Origin: Pusillimonas sp. MFBS29
Lineage (GTDB): Bacteria > Pseudomonadota > Gammaproteobacteria > Burkholderiales > Burkholderiaceae_B
DNA: 64,000 nucleotides
Reading direction: 5' to 3'
NCBI RefSeq assembly: GCF_020687695.1
Contig: NZ_JAJEWL010000004.1
Coordinates: 1-64,000 of the forward strand
Shown: one piece after another, positions 8,909 through 18,258 of the stretch
Position numbering within the stretch: the stretch's first letter is position 1
How the letters are laid out: each line of letters opens with the position of its first letter
Notes under the pieces: model-generated
What the model saw: only the letters and a program-made list of their open reading frames with translations
Database searches by the model: none
Told to the model about the DNA's origin: nothing
Translations under genes and position numbers: made by a program

Positions 8909-10492
8909 TTACTTGGCTAGCGTCATGTCTTGGGCCAGCGTCATTTGGTCGGCCCGGCCACCATAGCGGATGTCGTTCTTCATGGCCCAGACGGAAAGCT
9001 CGAACTGCAACGGCAGGATGCCGTAGTCTTCCATGACCATGTCGCCGGCCTTTTGCAGCAAGGCTGAACGCTTGTCGTCATCCAGTGTGACCGAGGCTTC
9101 GGCAACGACCTTGTCCATCTCGGGGTTCGAGTACTTGCTCCAGTTGGTGGTACCCAGACCTTTCTCTTTGTTCTTGGTAACGACCAGGGACTTCAGGGGG
9201 TTAAGCATTTCACCCGAACTGGCTGCCCAGCCCGCCAGATAGGTGCTGAAGGCAAAGGCATTACGCTGCTTGAAGAACACGGGCGGCGCCATGGTTTCGA
9301 CGTTGGTCTTGACACCTATGCGAGCCCACATGGCAGCCACGGCCTGCGCAATGCGCTTGTCGTTGGTATAGCGGCCGTCAGGCGAACCCAGGGTAATGGT
9401 GAAGCCATCGGCGTAACCCGCTTCGGCCATCAGCTTCTTGGCCTTTTCTGCATCAACCTCTTCAGCCTTGGAATGTTTTTCCGAGGTACCAAAGGCCGGA
9501 TAAGCCAGCAGGTTGCCGGCAGGCAGACCCACGCCATCCATGATGCGCTCGACGACAGCCTTGCGATCTATAGCCAGCGACAGGGCCTCGCGCACCCGCT
9601 TGTCGGTCAGAGGGTTCTTGCCGTTGGTGCCTTCCATGCCGGGCGGCGGTTCTGCGCCTTGGTTGAGCGCCAGGTAGATCACGCGCACCGAAGGAGTTTC
9701 CTGTATGTACAGGTTCTTGTCGTTCTTGAGCCGTGGCAGATCGTCGGTGGGTGGATCTTCGATTACGTCGACATCACCCGCCAGCAGGGCGGCAACCCGG
9801 GCAGCCGAATTGGAAATGGGCCGGTATGTGACCTTGTCCCAGTCGGGCTTGTCGCCCCAGTAGTGCTCGTTACGCTCGAGGACGATCTCGGCGCCACGCT
9901 TCCAGGATACGAATTTGTATGGCCCGGTACCTACCAGGCCATCGCCGCGATTCAGCTCGACCGTGGTCTTGCCTTCAGGCGCCGGGCCGGCCGCCGCCTT
10001 GTGCGACATGATGGGCACCATGGACAGATTGGCCAGCAACACGGGCGAAGGACCCTTGGTGGTGATCCTGATGGTGTGTGGATCGGCGGCCTCGACCTTG
10101 GCCACACTGCTTAAATACAGCGAGTACGACGAAGGGCTGTTGGGTACCTTGGGCACACGGTCGTAGGTGAAGATGACATCTTCGGCAGTAAAGGGTGAGC
10201 CATCGGAAAACTTGACATCTTTGCGCAGCTTGAAGGTCCAGACCTCACCATCTACGGTCCAGGATTCGGCCAGCGATGGCACGGGCTTGGCATTGCCGTC
10301 GGTACGGACCAGCGGATCGAACATGGTTTCCGACAACTGGGTATTCGGCGTGAGCGAGTGGAATTGCGGATCCATGGAGCTGGGCTCGGAACGCAAGGCG
10401 ATGGTCAGGTCGCGTGCCTGCGCCATGCCTGCCGCCCCCATAAAGCAGGCCGCCATGGCCGACAAAAGAATAGTCTTGTGAATCAGTTTCAT
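8909..10492 (-). CDS. Peptide ABC transporter substrate-binding protein, DppA/OppA family (operon 1)
   Basis: This periplasmic solute-binding protein of 527 residues (SBP_bac_5 family) captures the substrate and delivers it to the permeases. The chosen start at 10492 gives a clear signal peptide: Lys-rich N-terminus, hydrophobic core, and cleavage after GMAQA near residue 26. An upstream in-frame start would place 58 residues before the signal and is unlikely. The mature part begins RDLTIALRSEPSSMDP, as in many DppA relatives. It is the first gene of the five-gene transporter operon plus amidohydrolase and is 30-40 percent similar by eye to the protein at 19268-20884. The specific ligand is not predictable. 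Confidence 0.92.
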   Translation of the reverse strand: MKLIHKTILLSAMAACFMGAAGMAQARDLTIALRSEPSSMDPQFHSLTPNTQLSETMFDPLVRTDGNAKPVPSLAESWTVDGEVWTFKLRKDVKFSDGSPFTAEDVIFTYDRVPKVPNSPSSYSLYLSSVAKVEAADPHTIRITTKGPSPVLLANLSMVPIMSHKAAAGPAPEGKTTVELNRGDGLVGTGPYKFVSWKRGAEIVLERNEHYWGDKPDWDKVTYRPISNSAARVAALLAGDVDVIEDPPTDDLPRLKNDKNLYIQETPSVRVIYLALNQGAEPPPGMEGTNGKNPLTDKRVREALSLAIDRKAVVERIMDGVGLPAGNLLAYPAFGTSEKHSKAEEVDAEKAKKLMAEAGYADGFTITLGSPDGRYTNDKRIAQAVAAMWARIGVKTNVETMAPPVFFKQRNAFAFSTYLAGWAASSGEMLNPLKSLVVTKNKEKGLGTTNWSKYSNPEMDKVVAEASVTLDDDKRSALLQKAGDMVMEDYGILPLQFELSVWAMKNDIRYGGRADQMTLAQDMTLAK

Positions 10493-10584
10493 AAGTGTGC
10501 TGCCCTTTATGCTATTTATTTGATTAAACGGGTAAGCCAAACACTGCTCGAAAACATGCACGCCATACACCTGCGCGGCGCAAC

Positions 10585-10616
10585 AAAAAAACGCCCCATG
10601 CTTGAGGCATGGGGCG
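10585..10616 (-). terminator. Rho-independent terminator of nirK
   Basis: A perfect 10-bp stem CGCCCCATGC/GCATGGGGCG (10592-10601 and 10607-10616) with a 5-base loop is followed on the minus strand by seven T residues. It lies 70 bp past the nirK stop codon and so ends that transcript before the next operon. Confidence 0.9.
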
Positions 10617-10685
10617 AGTGTAAGCGAGTCGGCCGGATTTACATGATCAGTATTTTCCCCATGCAACCGGAATGTCGCCGGGCAT

Positions 10686-12158
10686 TTACTGCACGCTGCT
10701 CATCATGTATTCCACCGCAGCGCGCAGGGTTGCATCATCGGCCGAAGTGGCGCCTCGCGGAGGCATTGCACCCTTGCCCTTGATGGCCACTTCCAGGACA
10801 GAGTCCAGACCCTTTTCGACCAGCGGAGCCCAGGCCGTCTTGTCGCCCAGCTTGGGTGCATTGGCTACACCGGTGCTGTGGCAGGCTACGCAAGACGACT
10901 TGTACAACTTCTCGCCGTCAGGGTGAGTCGACGCGACTTTCTTGGCAGCGGGCTTCGCAGACTTGGCCGTTTGCTTTACAGGTTCTGCCTTGGCAGCGAC
11001 CGCTTTGGGAGCTGGTTTGAGGGCTGGCTTGGCGCTGGCCATCTTCTTGCTCCAGTCCTCAACGTACGCAGCCGCTTCCTTGGTGATGGGACTCGTTGCC
11101 TTGATTTGTTTCATCAGGTCGTCATTCCATTTACCCTCGACCACGAAGTGGCCGGCGGCGCCCAGTTCAAAAGCCTCGATCAGGTTGTGGTTGACGTAGG
11201 CATACACACCAGGCTGCTTGAAGGTGTACAAGGCTGCCCCGGCCGAACCACCCCGGATGAACCAGGTTTCCAGGTTCTTTTCAGGCTCGTTGTCGAACTT
11301 GCCCGTTTCCCAGACCCAGTCACCGTGTCCACCGATAAGGTGAGGACGGGTGTCGCGGTTGGCCTGCGAGTGAATCATCAGCACGGTTTCGCCCACATTG
11401 GCTTTCATGGCGCCTTCACCGGTCAGGGCACCGACGCCGCCATTGAAGACCACGTGCGTGGGAATCAGCGTGCGCATGGCTTCCACGGTGTCGGAGTAAC
11501 TGTCGGCCAACGAAGCATAGTCTTTGTACTGACCGTTTTCGTCCTTAGGTATGTACAGGTCGAACTCGCCTATGGAATAGACGCGATCGTACTTCAGCTC
11601 ATTGCCTTCAGGATCTTTCAGGCCGTCGCGCGGAAGCACCATGATGGTGCCGCTCATACCCGAAACCACGTGCCAGGGCACCATGCCTTCAGGCGCACAG
11701 TGATACACGAACACCCCGCTGCGGTCGGCCTTGAAGCGCATGGTGGCCTGCTCGCCGGGAGCAACGTCGGTAAGCTTGGCCCCGCCCAGGGCGCCCGTTG
11801 CCGAGTGGAAGTCAACGTTGTGCGGCATGGCGTTGGTGGCCGGATTGATCAGGGTGATCTCGACGTAGTCACCTTCATGCACCACCATGGTGGGGCCGGG
11901 CATGGATCCATTAAAGGTCATGGCCTGCAAGGTTGTGCCCTTGTCGTCGATCACGATTTTCTTTTCTTCGATGACCATGGTGAACTCAACCACCTTGGGC
12001 TCGGCCGATGCCTTTTGTGTGTGCGCGTGCACCAGGGGCGGAGCCACCAGGTCTACTTTCACGCGCTCGAGTTTATCGGCCAGATCTGCAGCCCAGGCAG
12101 GGGCGCCCATCATCAAGGCGGTCATTGCAGCTAACAGGGTTGGACGCAACGCTTTCAT
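10686..12158 (-). CDS. nirK: Copper-containing nitrite reductase with C-terminal cytochrome c domain
   Basis: NirK reduces nitrite to nitric oxide in the periplasm. This 490-residue form has a signal peptide (about 1-23), two cupredoxin domains (about 50-340), a Lys/Ala/Pro linker (375-410) and a fused cytochrome c domain. Type 1 copper ligands are H113, C154, H163 and M168; type 2 ligands are H118, H153 and H324; the catalytic Asp is D116. The haem site is CVACH (423-427) with a likely Met ligand in GAMPP (M465). The fused haem domain, known from Ralstonia-type NirK, probably takes electrons directly for the type 1 copper. The start at 12158 has GGGAG before it and gives the signal peptide. 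The promoter carries a TTTG-N8-CAAA box; a strong terminator follows. Confidence 0.96.
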   Translation of the reverse strand: MKALRPTLLAAMTALMMGAPAWAADLADKLERVKVDLVAPPLVHAHTQKASAEPKVVEFTMVIEEKKIVIDDKGTTLQAMTFNGSMPGPTMVVHEGDYVEITLINPATNAMPHNVDFHSATGALGGAKLTDVAPGEQATMRFKADRSGVFVYHCAPEGMVPWHVVSGMSGTIMVLPRDGLKDPEGNELKYDRVYSIGEFDLYIPKDENGQYKDYASLADSYSDTVEAMRTLIPTHVVFNGGVGALTGEGAMKANVGETVLMIHSQANRDTRPHLIGGHGDWVWETGKFDNEPEKNLETWFIRGGSAGAALYTFKQPGVYAYVNHNLIEAFELGAAGHFVVEGKWNDDLMKQIKATSPITKEAAAYVEDWSKKMASAKPALKPAPKAVAAKAEPVKQTAKSAKPAAKKVASTHPDGEKLYKSSCVACHSTGVANAPKLGDKTAWAPLVEKGLDSVLEVAIKGKGAMPPRGATSADDATLRAAVEYMMSSVQ

Positions 12159-12200
12159 TTTGCTACTCCCTTCAGTCACTTGCTTTAGTAATGTCTACAG

Positions 12201-12247
12201 CTCTATTGGACTCTTGCGCGCAACTTCCTTCTTTGTTGCAGCACAAA
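12201..12247 (-). promoter_or_regulatory. nirK promoter: Crp/Fnr (NnrR-like) box plus conserved -10 region
   Basis: TTTGTTGCAGCACAAA (12232-12247) fits TTTG-N8-CAAA, a site type for NnrR/Crp-family activators. Its centre is 81.5 bp from the nirK start codon. The octamer CTCTATTG at 12201-12208 lies 31 bp away, where the -10 region of an activator-dependent class II promoter would fall. The same two elements with the same spacing occur before nirV. The protein that binds here is inferred to be the Crp/Fnr regulator encoded next door. Confidence 0.7.
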
Positions 12248-12309
12248 CTCGGAGACTGATTCCTGGGGTTTATACGTAGATACAACGCTCGGCCGCCCGA
12301 CCCAAACTA

Positions 12310-12323
12310 TTGCTAGGAATCAA
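12310..12323 (+). promoter_or_regulatory. FNR-type box upstream of the Crp/Fnr regulator gene
   Basis: TTGCTAGGAATCAA matches the FNR/ANR consensus TTGAT-N4-ATCAA at 9 of 10 defined positions. It is 79 bp before the regulator start codon. A -10-like TAGAAT is at 12357-12362. It suggests that oxygen limitation, through an FNR-like protein, switches on the regulator, although binding is not shown. Confidence 0.5.
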
Positions 12324-12401
12324 TGATTTAGACCACAAAACGCAAGGCCCCGATGCTAGAATCAAGGGTTAAACGCCTACAACCTGCCCCTGGAAAACCA
12401 C

Positions 12402-13118
12402 ATGTCGAAACAGCTAAGCCGGTCGTTGATCAAGAAGCTTGATTTTTTCAAGGCCATGCCCGACGCTGCACTCGATGCCGCCCTGGAAATCGCGCAGGTA
12501 TGCCGCCTGGCCGATGGCGAGGCAGCCTTTCACCAGGGCGAACCGGCTACCCAGTTTTTTGTGTTGCTGCACGGCCACCTGAAAGTCGTCCAGGTCACGC
12601 CCGAAGGCGAACAAGTCGTTGTGCGCTACGTTAATCCGGGCGACGTTTTCGGCATTGCCAGGGCTATGCAGCGCAGCCACTACCCGGCCACAACCGTAGC
12701 CGTCCAGGAAAGCATTGCGCTGGCCTGGCCTTCGGCGGAATGGGACGAGTTCATTTCCGGCAATCCGCTGTTTGCCGTCAATGCACTGCAAACCGTTGGC
12801 CAGCGCCTTCAAGACGCCCATTCGCGCATACGCGAGTTGTCTACCGAAGAAGTCGAACAAAGGGTGGCGCGCGCCATCGTGCGTCTTACCGACGAATCGG
12901 GCGAAAAAACCGATGAAGGCATACTGATCAATTTCCCCATTACGCGGCAAGACATCGCCGAAATGACCGGCACCACGCTGCACACGGTCAGCCGCCTGCT
13001 CAGCGCCTGGAAAGAACGCGGCCTGGTCAGCAGCGGGCGCAAGCGCATCGTGGTGCTGGACGTAAACGAACTGATACGGCTGGCCGAAGGCGCACACCCC
13101 ATCAAAACGCCCGGCTAA
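12402..13118 (+). CDS. Crp/Fnr family transcriptional regulator, probable NnrR/Dnr-like nitrite/NO regulator
   Basis: This 238-residue protein has an N-terminal cyclic-nucleotide-binding-like domain (about 15-130), a long dimerisation helix (about 135-165) and a C-terminal winged HTH (about 170-225) with recognition segment TTLHTVSRLLSAWKERG. It lacks the cysteine cluster of FNR, so it does not look like an oxygen-sensing iron-sulfur protein; haem- or NO-sensing as in Dnr/NnrR is plausible. It is divergent from nirK and convergent with nirV, and both carry TTTG-N8-CAAA boxes, which makes it their likely activator. The exact signal is inference. GTTAAAC and weak purine-rich sequence precede the ATG. 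Confidence 0.85.
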   Translation: MSKQLSRSLIKKLDFFKAMPDAALDAALEIAQVCRLADGEAAFHQGEPATQFFVLLHGHLKVVQVTPEGEQVVVRYVNPGDVFGIARAMQRSHYPATTVAVQESIALAWPSAEWDEFISGNPLFAVNALQTVGQRLQDAHSRIRELSTEEVEQRVARAIVRLTDESGEKTDEGILINFPITRQDIAEMTGTTLHTVSRLLSAWKERGLVSSGRKRIVVLDVNELIRLAEGAHPIKTPG

Positions 13119-13163
13119 GGCCTGCTCGCACCACTGAAGCGCGCTCTATCGTGCGAACAGGGG

Positions 13164-14063
13164 CTAGCCCATACCCAGCTTTTCCATCAGGCTGGGCTTG
13201 GCCGCATCGGCGCTGTCGTCGCGCACCAGCCGGAAGCCCAGGTTGCTGGGCGGTATGCCCACCGAGCAGGCCCCGCCCTTGGGGTCGCGAATGAAATCGG
13301 TAATTACGCTGCGGTGCGGGCCGGCCACCACGCGCACGCCGCAATTAGGCGTACCGCCTGCAGCACCGGCGGTATCGCTGATGTCCAGGTTGTAGCGGCT
13401 GTGGCAGGTGTCGGTCCAGTCCCACACATTGCCCACCATATCCTGCATGCCGGCCTCGTTCTGGCCAAAACCGCCAAATGGACGCAACTGCGCGTCAACC
13501 GCGGTCTGGCGCTGCGTTTCAAGCTTGTATTCGGCCAGCCAGCGCTGGGCCGGATCAGCCGGATCGAAGGTGTCGAGCAAGATGTCTTCCTTGTAGCCCG
13601 GGCCGGCCGCATGCACCCATTCGGCAAAGGTGGGCAGGCGGTAATGATGGCCGGTTTCGCCGGACAGCCAGGCGGCGTAGTCGGTGGCATCGCGCCAGCT
13701 GACGCCCACCACCGGCAGGTTGGGATCGACCGCGTCGCGCTGGTCTTTGTCCAGGCGCTTGCACGCCTTGGCCTGCACGCAGGCGGCGAATTCGGCCTGG
13801 CTGACCTGGCGCTGCATGATGTACAGGGTGCTGTCGAAATTGACCTGCGCAAGCGGCGGGCTGACGGGATAGCCGCCTTTGGTGTATTCCCCTGGCGGAT
13901 AATAGTGCAGCTCGCCCGCCGGTATGGCCGCCAGGCCGTCCGGAACGGCCGTATCGGCGGCATTGACGGCCACCTTGTCGGTGCCCGCGCCGCAGCCGGC
14001 CATCAGGGCGGCTACGGCGGCATAAAACAATGTACGGGACAGGATTCTGGCGGGCGCAAGCAT
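13164..14063 (-). CDS. nirV: NirV-like lipoprotein with formylglycine-generating-enzyme fold
   Basis: This 299-residue protein has a lipoprotein signal peptide with lipobox LMAGC (C24), so it is likely membrane-anchored on the periplasmic side. The rest matches the FGE-sulfatase/SUMF1 fold: LPTFAEWVHAA, GNVWDWTDTC and the C-terminal NLGFRLVRD are hallmark segments. NirV proteins with this fold accompany nirK in several denitrifiers, but their biochemical role is not established. Here nirV is on the same strand as nirK but separated from it by the divergent-strand regulator, so it has its own promoter; that promoter copies the nirK box and spacing. True sulfatase activation is unlikely given the context. 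Confidence 0.82.
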   Translation of the reverse strand: MLAPARILSRTLFYAAVAALMAGCGAGTDKVAVNAADTAVPDGLAAIPAGELHYYPPGEYTKGGYPVSPPLAQVNFDSTLYIMQRQVSQAEFAACVQAKACKRLDKDQRDAVDPNLPVVGVSWRDATDYAAWLSGETGHHYRLPTFAEWVHAAGPGYKEDILLDTFDPADPAQRWLAEYKLETQRQTAVDAQLRPFGGFGQNEAGMQDMVGNVWDWTDTCHSRYNLDISDTAGAAGGTPNCGVRVVAGPHRSVITDFIRDPKGGACSVGIPPSNLGFRLVRDDSADAAKPSLMEKLGMG

Positions 14064-14105
14064 GTTCTTACCTTGAAGTACAGGCCGGCAGGGCCGGCGC
14101 TACAC

Positions 14106-14152
14106 CTCTATTGAACCCGCTATGCGCCCGGGCGTCTTTGTTGCAGCGCAAA
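14106..14152 (-). promoter_or_regulatory. nirV promoter: Crp/Fnr (NnrR-like) box plus conserved -10 region
   Basis: TTTGTTGCAGCGCAAA (14137-14152) differs from the nirK box by one base. Its centre is again 81.5 bp from the start codon, and CTCTATTG (14106-14113) again lies 31 bp away. The box forms the core of a 10-bp inverted repeat GGCGTCTTTG/CAAAGACGCC (14131-14158), so a contribution to transcription termination of the M20 gene cannot be excluded. Confidence 0.7.
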
Positions 14153-14171
14153 GACGCCGCCCGGCAGTATC

Positions 14172-15305
14172 CTAGTTCAGGGCCTGCAAGGTGTTGATCC
14201 AGAACTGCTGGCGGCTGGCCAGCGTGGACACCAGAATGTGCTCGTAAAGCGTGTGCGCACCGTCGCCGTCGGCGCCCAGGCCATCCAGCGTGGGCAGACC
14301 CAGGGCCGCGGTGAAGTTGGCATCGCTGGCCCCACCCGTCATGGGCGCCTCGTCCAGATCCAGGCCTGCGGCTGCGGCATAGGCCTGGCAGCGCTTCAGC
14401 AAGGCGACCGTGCCTTCGGTACGCGGCATAGGCGGCCGGTTCAATTCAAACACCACATCCAGCTCAACGTCGGGCACACGGGCCTGCAGGCCGTTTACCT
14501 TGGCACGCAGTTCATCGGCCGCCTCGGGATCAGGCAAGCGGAAATCGGCCCGGATTTCGCAGTGTTCAGGCACCACGTTGGGTGTGGTGCCGCCCTTGAC
14601 CACGCCCACGCTGACCGTAATGCCGCGCTCGTAATCGGTCATGGCCTGCAGGGCCAGCACCTGATGTGCAATTTCTTCGATGGCATTGCGCCCTTTCTGG
14701 TGCTGCATGCCCGCGTGCGCGGGGCGGCCGTGCGCCTTGACGGTAATGAAACCCGTGCCCTTGCGCGCCGTCACGCAACGCCCCCGATCGGCCCTTGCGG
14801 GCTCGCAAACCAGGGCATAACGCGATTTGCGCGCATAGTCTTCGATAGCCGTACGTGAGCGATGGCTGCCGGTTTCTTCATCCGGCAGGATCACCAGGTC
14901 TACCGGCAGGGCCGTGCCGCCCGACTGCTGCGCCTTGGCAAGGCCCACCAGCGCCAGGCAAATGCCGGCTTTCATGTCATAGATGCCGGGCCCGTACAGC
15001 TTGTCGCCTTCGCGGCGCAGCGCGTTCTTTTCCAGAATACCCACGGGATGCACGGTGTCGTAATGGCCCAGCACCAGAATGCCTGGCCTGTCGTCACCGG
15101 CCGCGCGGTTATGAATATGCACCAATGGTGCACCGGCGCTGCCCAGATCGTGCAGATCGACGTTCAGGCCCAGGCCTCGCGCGTCGGCGACGATCAATTG
15201 CGCCATATCCTGCAGCGCTTCGTCGCTGTGGGAAGGTGACTCAAGGCGTACCCAGCGCTCTATCATTTCCAGCAAGGGCGTCGTGTCGTGATCAGGTTGG
15301 CTCAT
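14172..15305 (-). CDS. M20 family metallopeptidase, carboxypeptidase G2/ArgE-like
   Basis: This 377-residue cytoplasmic zinc hydrolase removes an amino acid or acyl group from a peptide or N-acyl amino acid. Zinc-site motifs are visible: GHYDTVHP (H81, D83), the bridging Asp in GIYDMKAG (D110), catalytic Glu and metal ligand in PDEETGS (E143/E144) and a late His in AHTLYEH. No signal peptide is seen with this start. ATG at 15305 overlaps the stop of the ATPase gene (ATGA), which fixes the start. As the last gene of the second dipeptide-type operon it mirrors the amidohydrolase of operon 1, so imported substrates are probably cleaved by it. Confidence 0.9.
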   Translation of the reverse strand: MSQPDHDTTPLLEMIERWVRLESPSHSDEALQDMAQLIVADARGLGLNVDLHDLGSAGAPLVHIHNRAAGDDRPGILVLGHYDTVHPVGILEKNALRREGDKLYGPGIYDMKAGICLALVGLAKAQQSGGTALPVDLVILPDEETGSHRSRTAIEDYARKSRYALVCEPARADRGRCVTARKGTGFITVKAHGRPAHAGMQHQKGRNAIEEIAHQVLALQAMTDYERGITVSVGVVKGGTTPNVVPEHCEIRADFRLPDPEAADELRAKVNGLQARVPDVELDVVFELNRPPMPRTEGTVALLKRCQAYAAAAGLDLDEAPMTGGASDANFTAALGLPTLDGLGADGDGAHTLYEHILVSTLASRQQFWINTLQALN

Positions 15306-16330
15306 ATGCTTCCATTGTCGTTGTTGTGATCGGATTGCTGCAGCAGATGGCATGCGGCCTGGTGGCCGGGCGCTATCGTGCGCAGCTCGGGTACCTGCCG
15401 GCGGCAGATGTCTGTCGCATGCGGGCAGCGCGGATGAAATGTACAACCCGGCGGTGGCGCCAGCGGCGAAGGAATCTCACCCTTGATGGGAATGAACTTG
15501 CGTCCGCGGCGCGACACGTCGGGCATTTCAGCCAGCAGCGCCTGCGTATAGGGGTGCGCCGCACGTCCATAGACCTCGCTGGTGGGCGCGATCTCAACAA
15601 TCTTGCCCAAATACATAATGGCCACACGATCGGAAATATGGCGCACCACACCCAGGTCGTGGCTGATGAACAGATACGTAAAACCATGTCGGTCGCGCAG
15701 GTCCATGAACAGGTTAATGACCTGTGCCTGTATCGATACGTCCAGCGCCGCCACGGGCTCATCGCACACCAGAAAGCGCGGCTGCACCATCAGGGCGCGG
15801 GCGATGCCGATGCGCTGGCGCTGTCCACCGGAAATCTGGTGCGGCAGGCGGTTGCGGTATTCGGGATCGAGGCCAACCTCGAGCAGGGCCTGGTCAACAC
15901 GGTCAGCCATTTCCTTGCGTGGTGCCAGCTTGTGCACACGCATGGCCTCGGACAGAATCTGATGCAGCTTCTGCTTGGGGTTCAGCGATGCCTGCGGATC
16001 CTGGAAGATCATCTGCACGCCCAGCGTGTAGTCCAGCTGATCCTTGCCGCGTAAGGTGCCGGCATCGCGGCCGTCGAACATCACCTGGCCCTGGCTGGGT
16101 TTGATCAGACCGGCCAGAATGCGGCCCAGCGTTGACTTGCCGCAGCCCGACTCGCCCACCAGACCCAGAACCTCGCCCTTGCGTATGGTCAGATCCACGC
16201 CGTTTACGGCATGGACGGTCGGGTTTTCGACCGGGCGGCCGGTCAGTCCCAGCAGCCGCTGCGCCAGGTCGGGCTTCTTGCTAAAACGCTTGTACAGGTC
16301 CTGCAACTGTATGACGGGTACGTCGCTCAT
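15302..16330 (-). CDS. Dipeptide/oligopeptide ABC transporter ATPase, DppF/OppF type (operon 2)
   Basis: This 342-residue ABC ATPase has Walker [10 protein letters not shown], signature SGGQRQRIG, Walker [13 protein letters not shown] and the C-terminal oligopeptide-transporter extension [13 protein letters not shown]. It overlaps the DppD-type gene upstream and the M20 gene downstream by 4 bp each, so it is translationally coupled on both sides. It is the counterpart of the ATPase at 5046-6062. Unlike that copy it keeps the usual EPVAALD form of Walker B. Confidence 0.93.
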   Translation of the reverse strand: MSDVPVIQLQDLYKRFSKKPDLAQRLLGLTGRPVENPTVHAVNGVDLTIRKGEVLGLVGESGCGKSTLGRILAGLIKPSQGQVMFDGRDAGTLRGKDQLDYTLGVQMIFQDPQASLNPKQKLHQILSEAMRVHKLAPRKEMADRVDQALLEVGLDPEYRNRLPHQISGGQRQRIGIARALMVQPRFLVCDEPVAALDVSIQAQVINLFMDLRDRHGFTYLFISHDLGVVRHISDRVAIMYLGKIVEIAPTSEVYGRAAHPYTQALLAEMPDVSRRGRKFIPIKGEIPSPLAPPPGCTFHPRCPHATDICRRQVPELRTIAPGHQAACHLLQQSDHNNDNGSI

Positions 16331-17310
16331 GCCTGAACCTCCAGCGGGAAATGGCAGCGGAAATGGCGTTCACCGCGCCGGGTAACGTCGGGAGCCTTCT
16401 GTCCGCACAACACATCGCTGCGCGTGCAGCGCGGACGGAAGGGACAGCCGGCCTCGCGGCTGGTCAGCGTGGGTGCCATGCCTTCGATCTGCGTGAGCCG
16501 TGCACCCGGCGCAGTCGCGCCCGGCATGGATTCCAGCAGACCCTTGGTGTAGGGATGCAAAGGATTGCCAAGCACCTGCTCGACGCTGCCGTACTCCACT
16601 ATGCGTCCGGCATACATCACCGCAACCTGGTCGGCCAGCTCGGCCACCACGCCCAGATCATGCGTGATCCAGATCATGGCTGTATTCTGTTCACGGCACA
16701 GCTTCTGCATTTCAAACAGAATCTGGCCCTGTATGGTGACGTCCAGTGCCGTGGTGGGCTCATCGGCAATGATCAGCTCGGGCCGGTTCAGCATGGCAAT
16801 CGCAATGGCCACACGCTGGCGCATGCCGCCCGAGAACTCGTGCGGATAATTGTCCAGCCGGCTTTCAGGCGATGGTATGCCCACCTGGCCCAGGGCCTCG
16901 ATGCAGCGGGCGCGAATTTCTTCACGCGATACGCGCGGGTAGTGAGTGTAGATGGCTTCAGCCATCTGCTCGCCTACCCTGAGCACCGGATTCAGCGTCA
17001 TCAGGGGATCCTGGAAGATCATCGCAATGCGGTCGCCGCGCAAGGCGCGCATCTGCTCTTCCGTCAGGCCGCGCAGTTCCTGATCCTTGAAGCGCACCGA
17101 ACCGGATACCACTTCACCGGGCGCATCGATCAGGCCGAGCAGCGAAAAACCGGTCACGGATTTGCCCGAACCCGACTCACCGACCAGACCCAGGATTTCA
17201 CCGCGTCTTACGGTCAGGTCTACACCATCAACAGCCAGCCAGGCGCCGGCCTCGGTATGAAAGGCCGTCTGCAGGCCCTGCACATCCAATAAAACAGGGG
17301 AGGTAGTCAT
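16327..17310 (-). CDS. Dipeptide/oligopeptide ABC transporter ATPase, DppD/OppD type (operon 2)
   Basis: This 327-residue ABC ATPase has Walker A GESGSGKS, signature SGGMRQRVA, Walker [13 protein letters not shown] and H-loop WITHD. The C-terminal family segment [11 protein letters not shown] follows. Its start codon shares one base with the stop of the DppC-type permease gene. It is the motor partner of the DppF-type protein and is closely similar along its whole length to the protein at 6059-7039. Confidence 0.93.
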   Translation of the reverse strand: MTTSPVLLDVQGLQTAFHTEAGAWLAVDGVDLTVRRGEILGLVGESGSGKSVTGFSLLGLIDAPGEVVSGSVRFKDQELRGLTEEQMRALRGDRIAMIFQDPLMTLNPVLRVGEQMAEAIYTHYPRVSREEIRARCIEALGQVGIPSPESRLDNYPHEFSGGMRQRVAIAIAMLNRPELIIADEPTTALDVTIQGQILFEMQKLCREQNTAMIWITHDLGVVAELADQVAVMYAGRIVEYGSVEQVLGNPLHPYTKGLLESMPGATAPGARLTQIEGMAPTLTSREAGCPFRPRCTRSDVLCGQKAPDVTRRGERHFRCHFPLEVQA

Positions 17311-18245
17311 CAGCGTCGGGGGTCCAGGCTTTCGCGCAGGCGATCGCCCGCGATATTGATGGAAAGAATCAGCAGCAACAACGCCACACCGGGGAAGATA
17401 CTGATCCAGTAATCGCCTGACATCAGGTATTCAAAACCACTGGCAATCAGCAAACCCAGCGACGGCTGCGTCACCGGCACCCCTACGCCCAGGAAGGAAA
17501 GCGTGGCTTCCAGCGTGATGGCCGTTGCGATCTGTATGGTGGCAAACACCATGACCGGGGCGATGCAATTGGGCATCAGGTGCAGCAGCATCACACGCCA
17601 GGCCGGAAAGCCCAGGTTCTGTGCGGCTTCTATGTATTCCTTGCGGCGTTCCTGCAAGGCGCGACCACGCATAATGCGCGCATAGTGCGCCCACTGCACC
17701 ACCACCAGTGCGATGATGACCTTGTCTATGCCCCGGCCCAGCACCGCCAGCAGCACCAGCGCCACCAGCATGGTGGGAAAGCCCAGGATGAAGTCTACTG
17801 CGCGCATGATCACGGTATCGAGCCAGCCGCCGCGATAGGCCGCCAGCAGCCCCAGCGTTACGCCGATGGCCACCGAGATCAGCACTGCCCCCAGGCCTAC
17901 AAACAGGCTGATGCGCAAGCCGTACAGAATCGCGCTGAGCATATCCCGACCTTGCGAGTCGGTACCCAGCCAGTAAGTTATGGAGCCATCGAAATTGGTG
18001 GAGCCCGGCGGCAGGCGCCCATCCATGATGTCCAGGGCCAGCAGATCGTAAGGATTCTGCGGGGCAAGAAAGGGGGCCACCATCACCAGCACAATCAGCA
18101 GGCCCAAGGCCAGCAGGGAATACTTGGTGGAAGGCTTGCCGCGCAGCTTGCGCAGCATGCGCGCACGCCCGGGCGTTTGCTGCAGAGGCGCAACACGCGC
18201 CACCGGGGCCGTGTCGGGTGTCTGCGTCGTTGAAGATTTGGTCAT
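17310..18245 (-). CDS. Dipeptide-type ABC transporter permease, DppC type (operon 2)
   Basis: This inner-membrane permease of about 311 residues has the DppC family pattern: an N-terminal cytoplasmic tail with several Thr/Pro residues, one membrane helix, the ITYWLGTDSQGRDMLS loop and five more helices. The EAA loop is EAAQNLGFPAWRVMLLHLMPN. The start at 18245 (MTKSS) is chosen; an ATG at 18257 (MSGIM), one base after the upstream stop, would add four residues and is also possible. It forms the channel with the DppB-type protein at 18259-19236. Confidence 0.9.
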   Translation of the reverse strand: MTKSSTTQTPDTAPVARVAPLQQTPGRARMLRKLRGKPSTKYSLLALGLLIVLVMVAPFLAPQNPYDLLALDIMDGRLPPGSTNFDGSITYWLGTDSQGRDMLSAILYGLRISLFVGLGAVLISVAIGVTLGLLAAYRGGWLDTVIMRAVDFILGFPTMLVALVLLAVLGRGIDKVIIALVVVQWAHYARIMRGRALQERRKEYIEAAQNLGFPAWRVMLLHLMPNCIAPVMVFATIQIATAITLEATLSFLGVGVPVTQPSLGLLIASGFEYLMSGDYWISIFPGVALLLLILSINIAGDRLRESLDPRR

Positions 18246-18258
18246 GATTCCAGACATA

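Noticed and set aside
10878-12134. Long plus-strand open frame (418 codons) opposite nirK
   Set aside because: The nirK frame has clear copper and haem motifs; the antisense frame is His/Gly/Val-rich without motifs and is a by-product of GC-rich codons.
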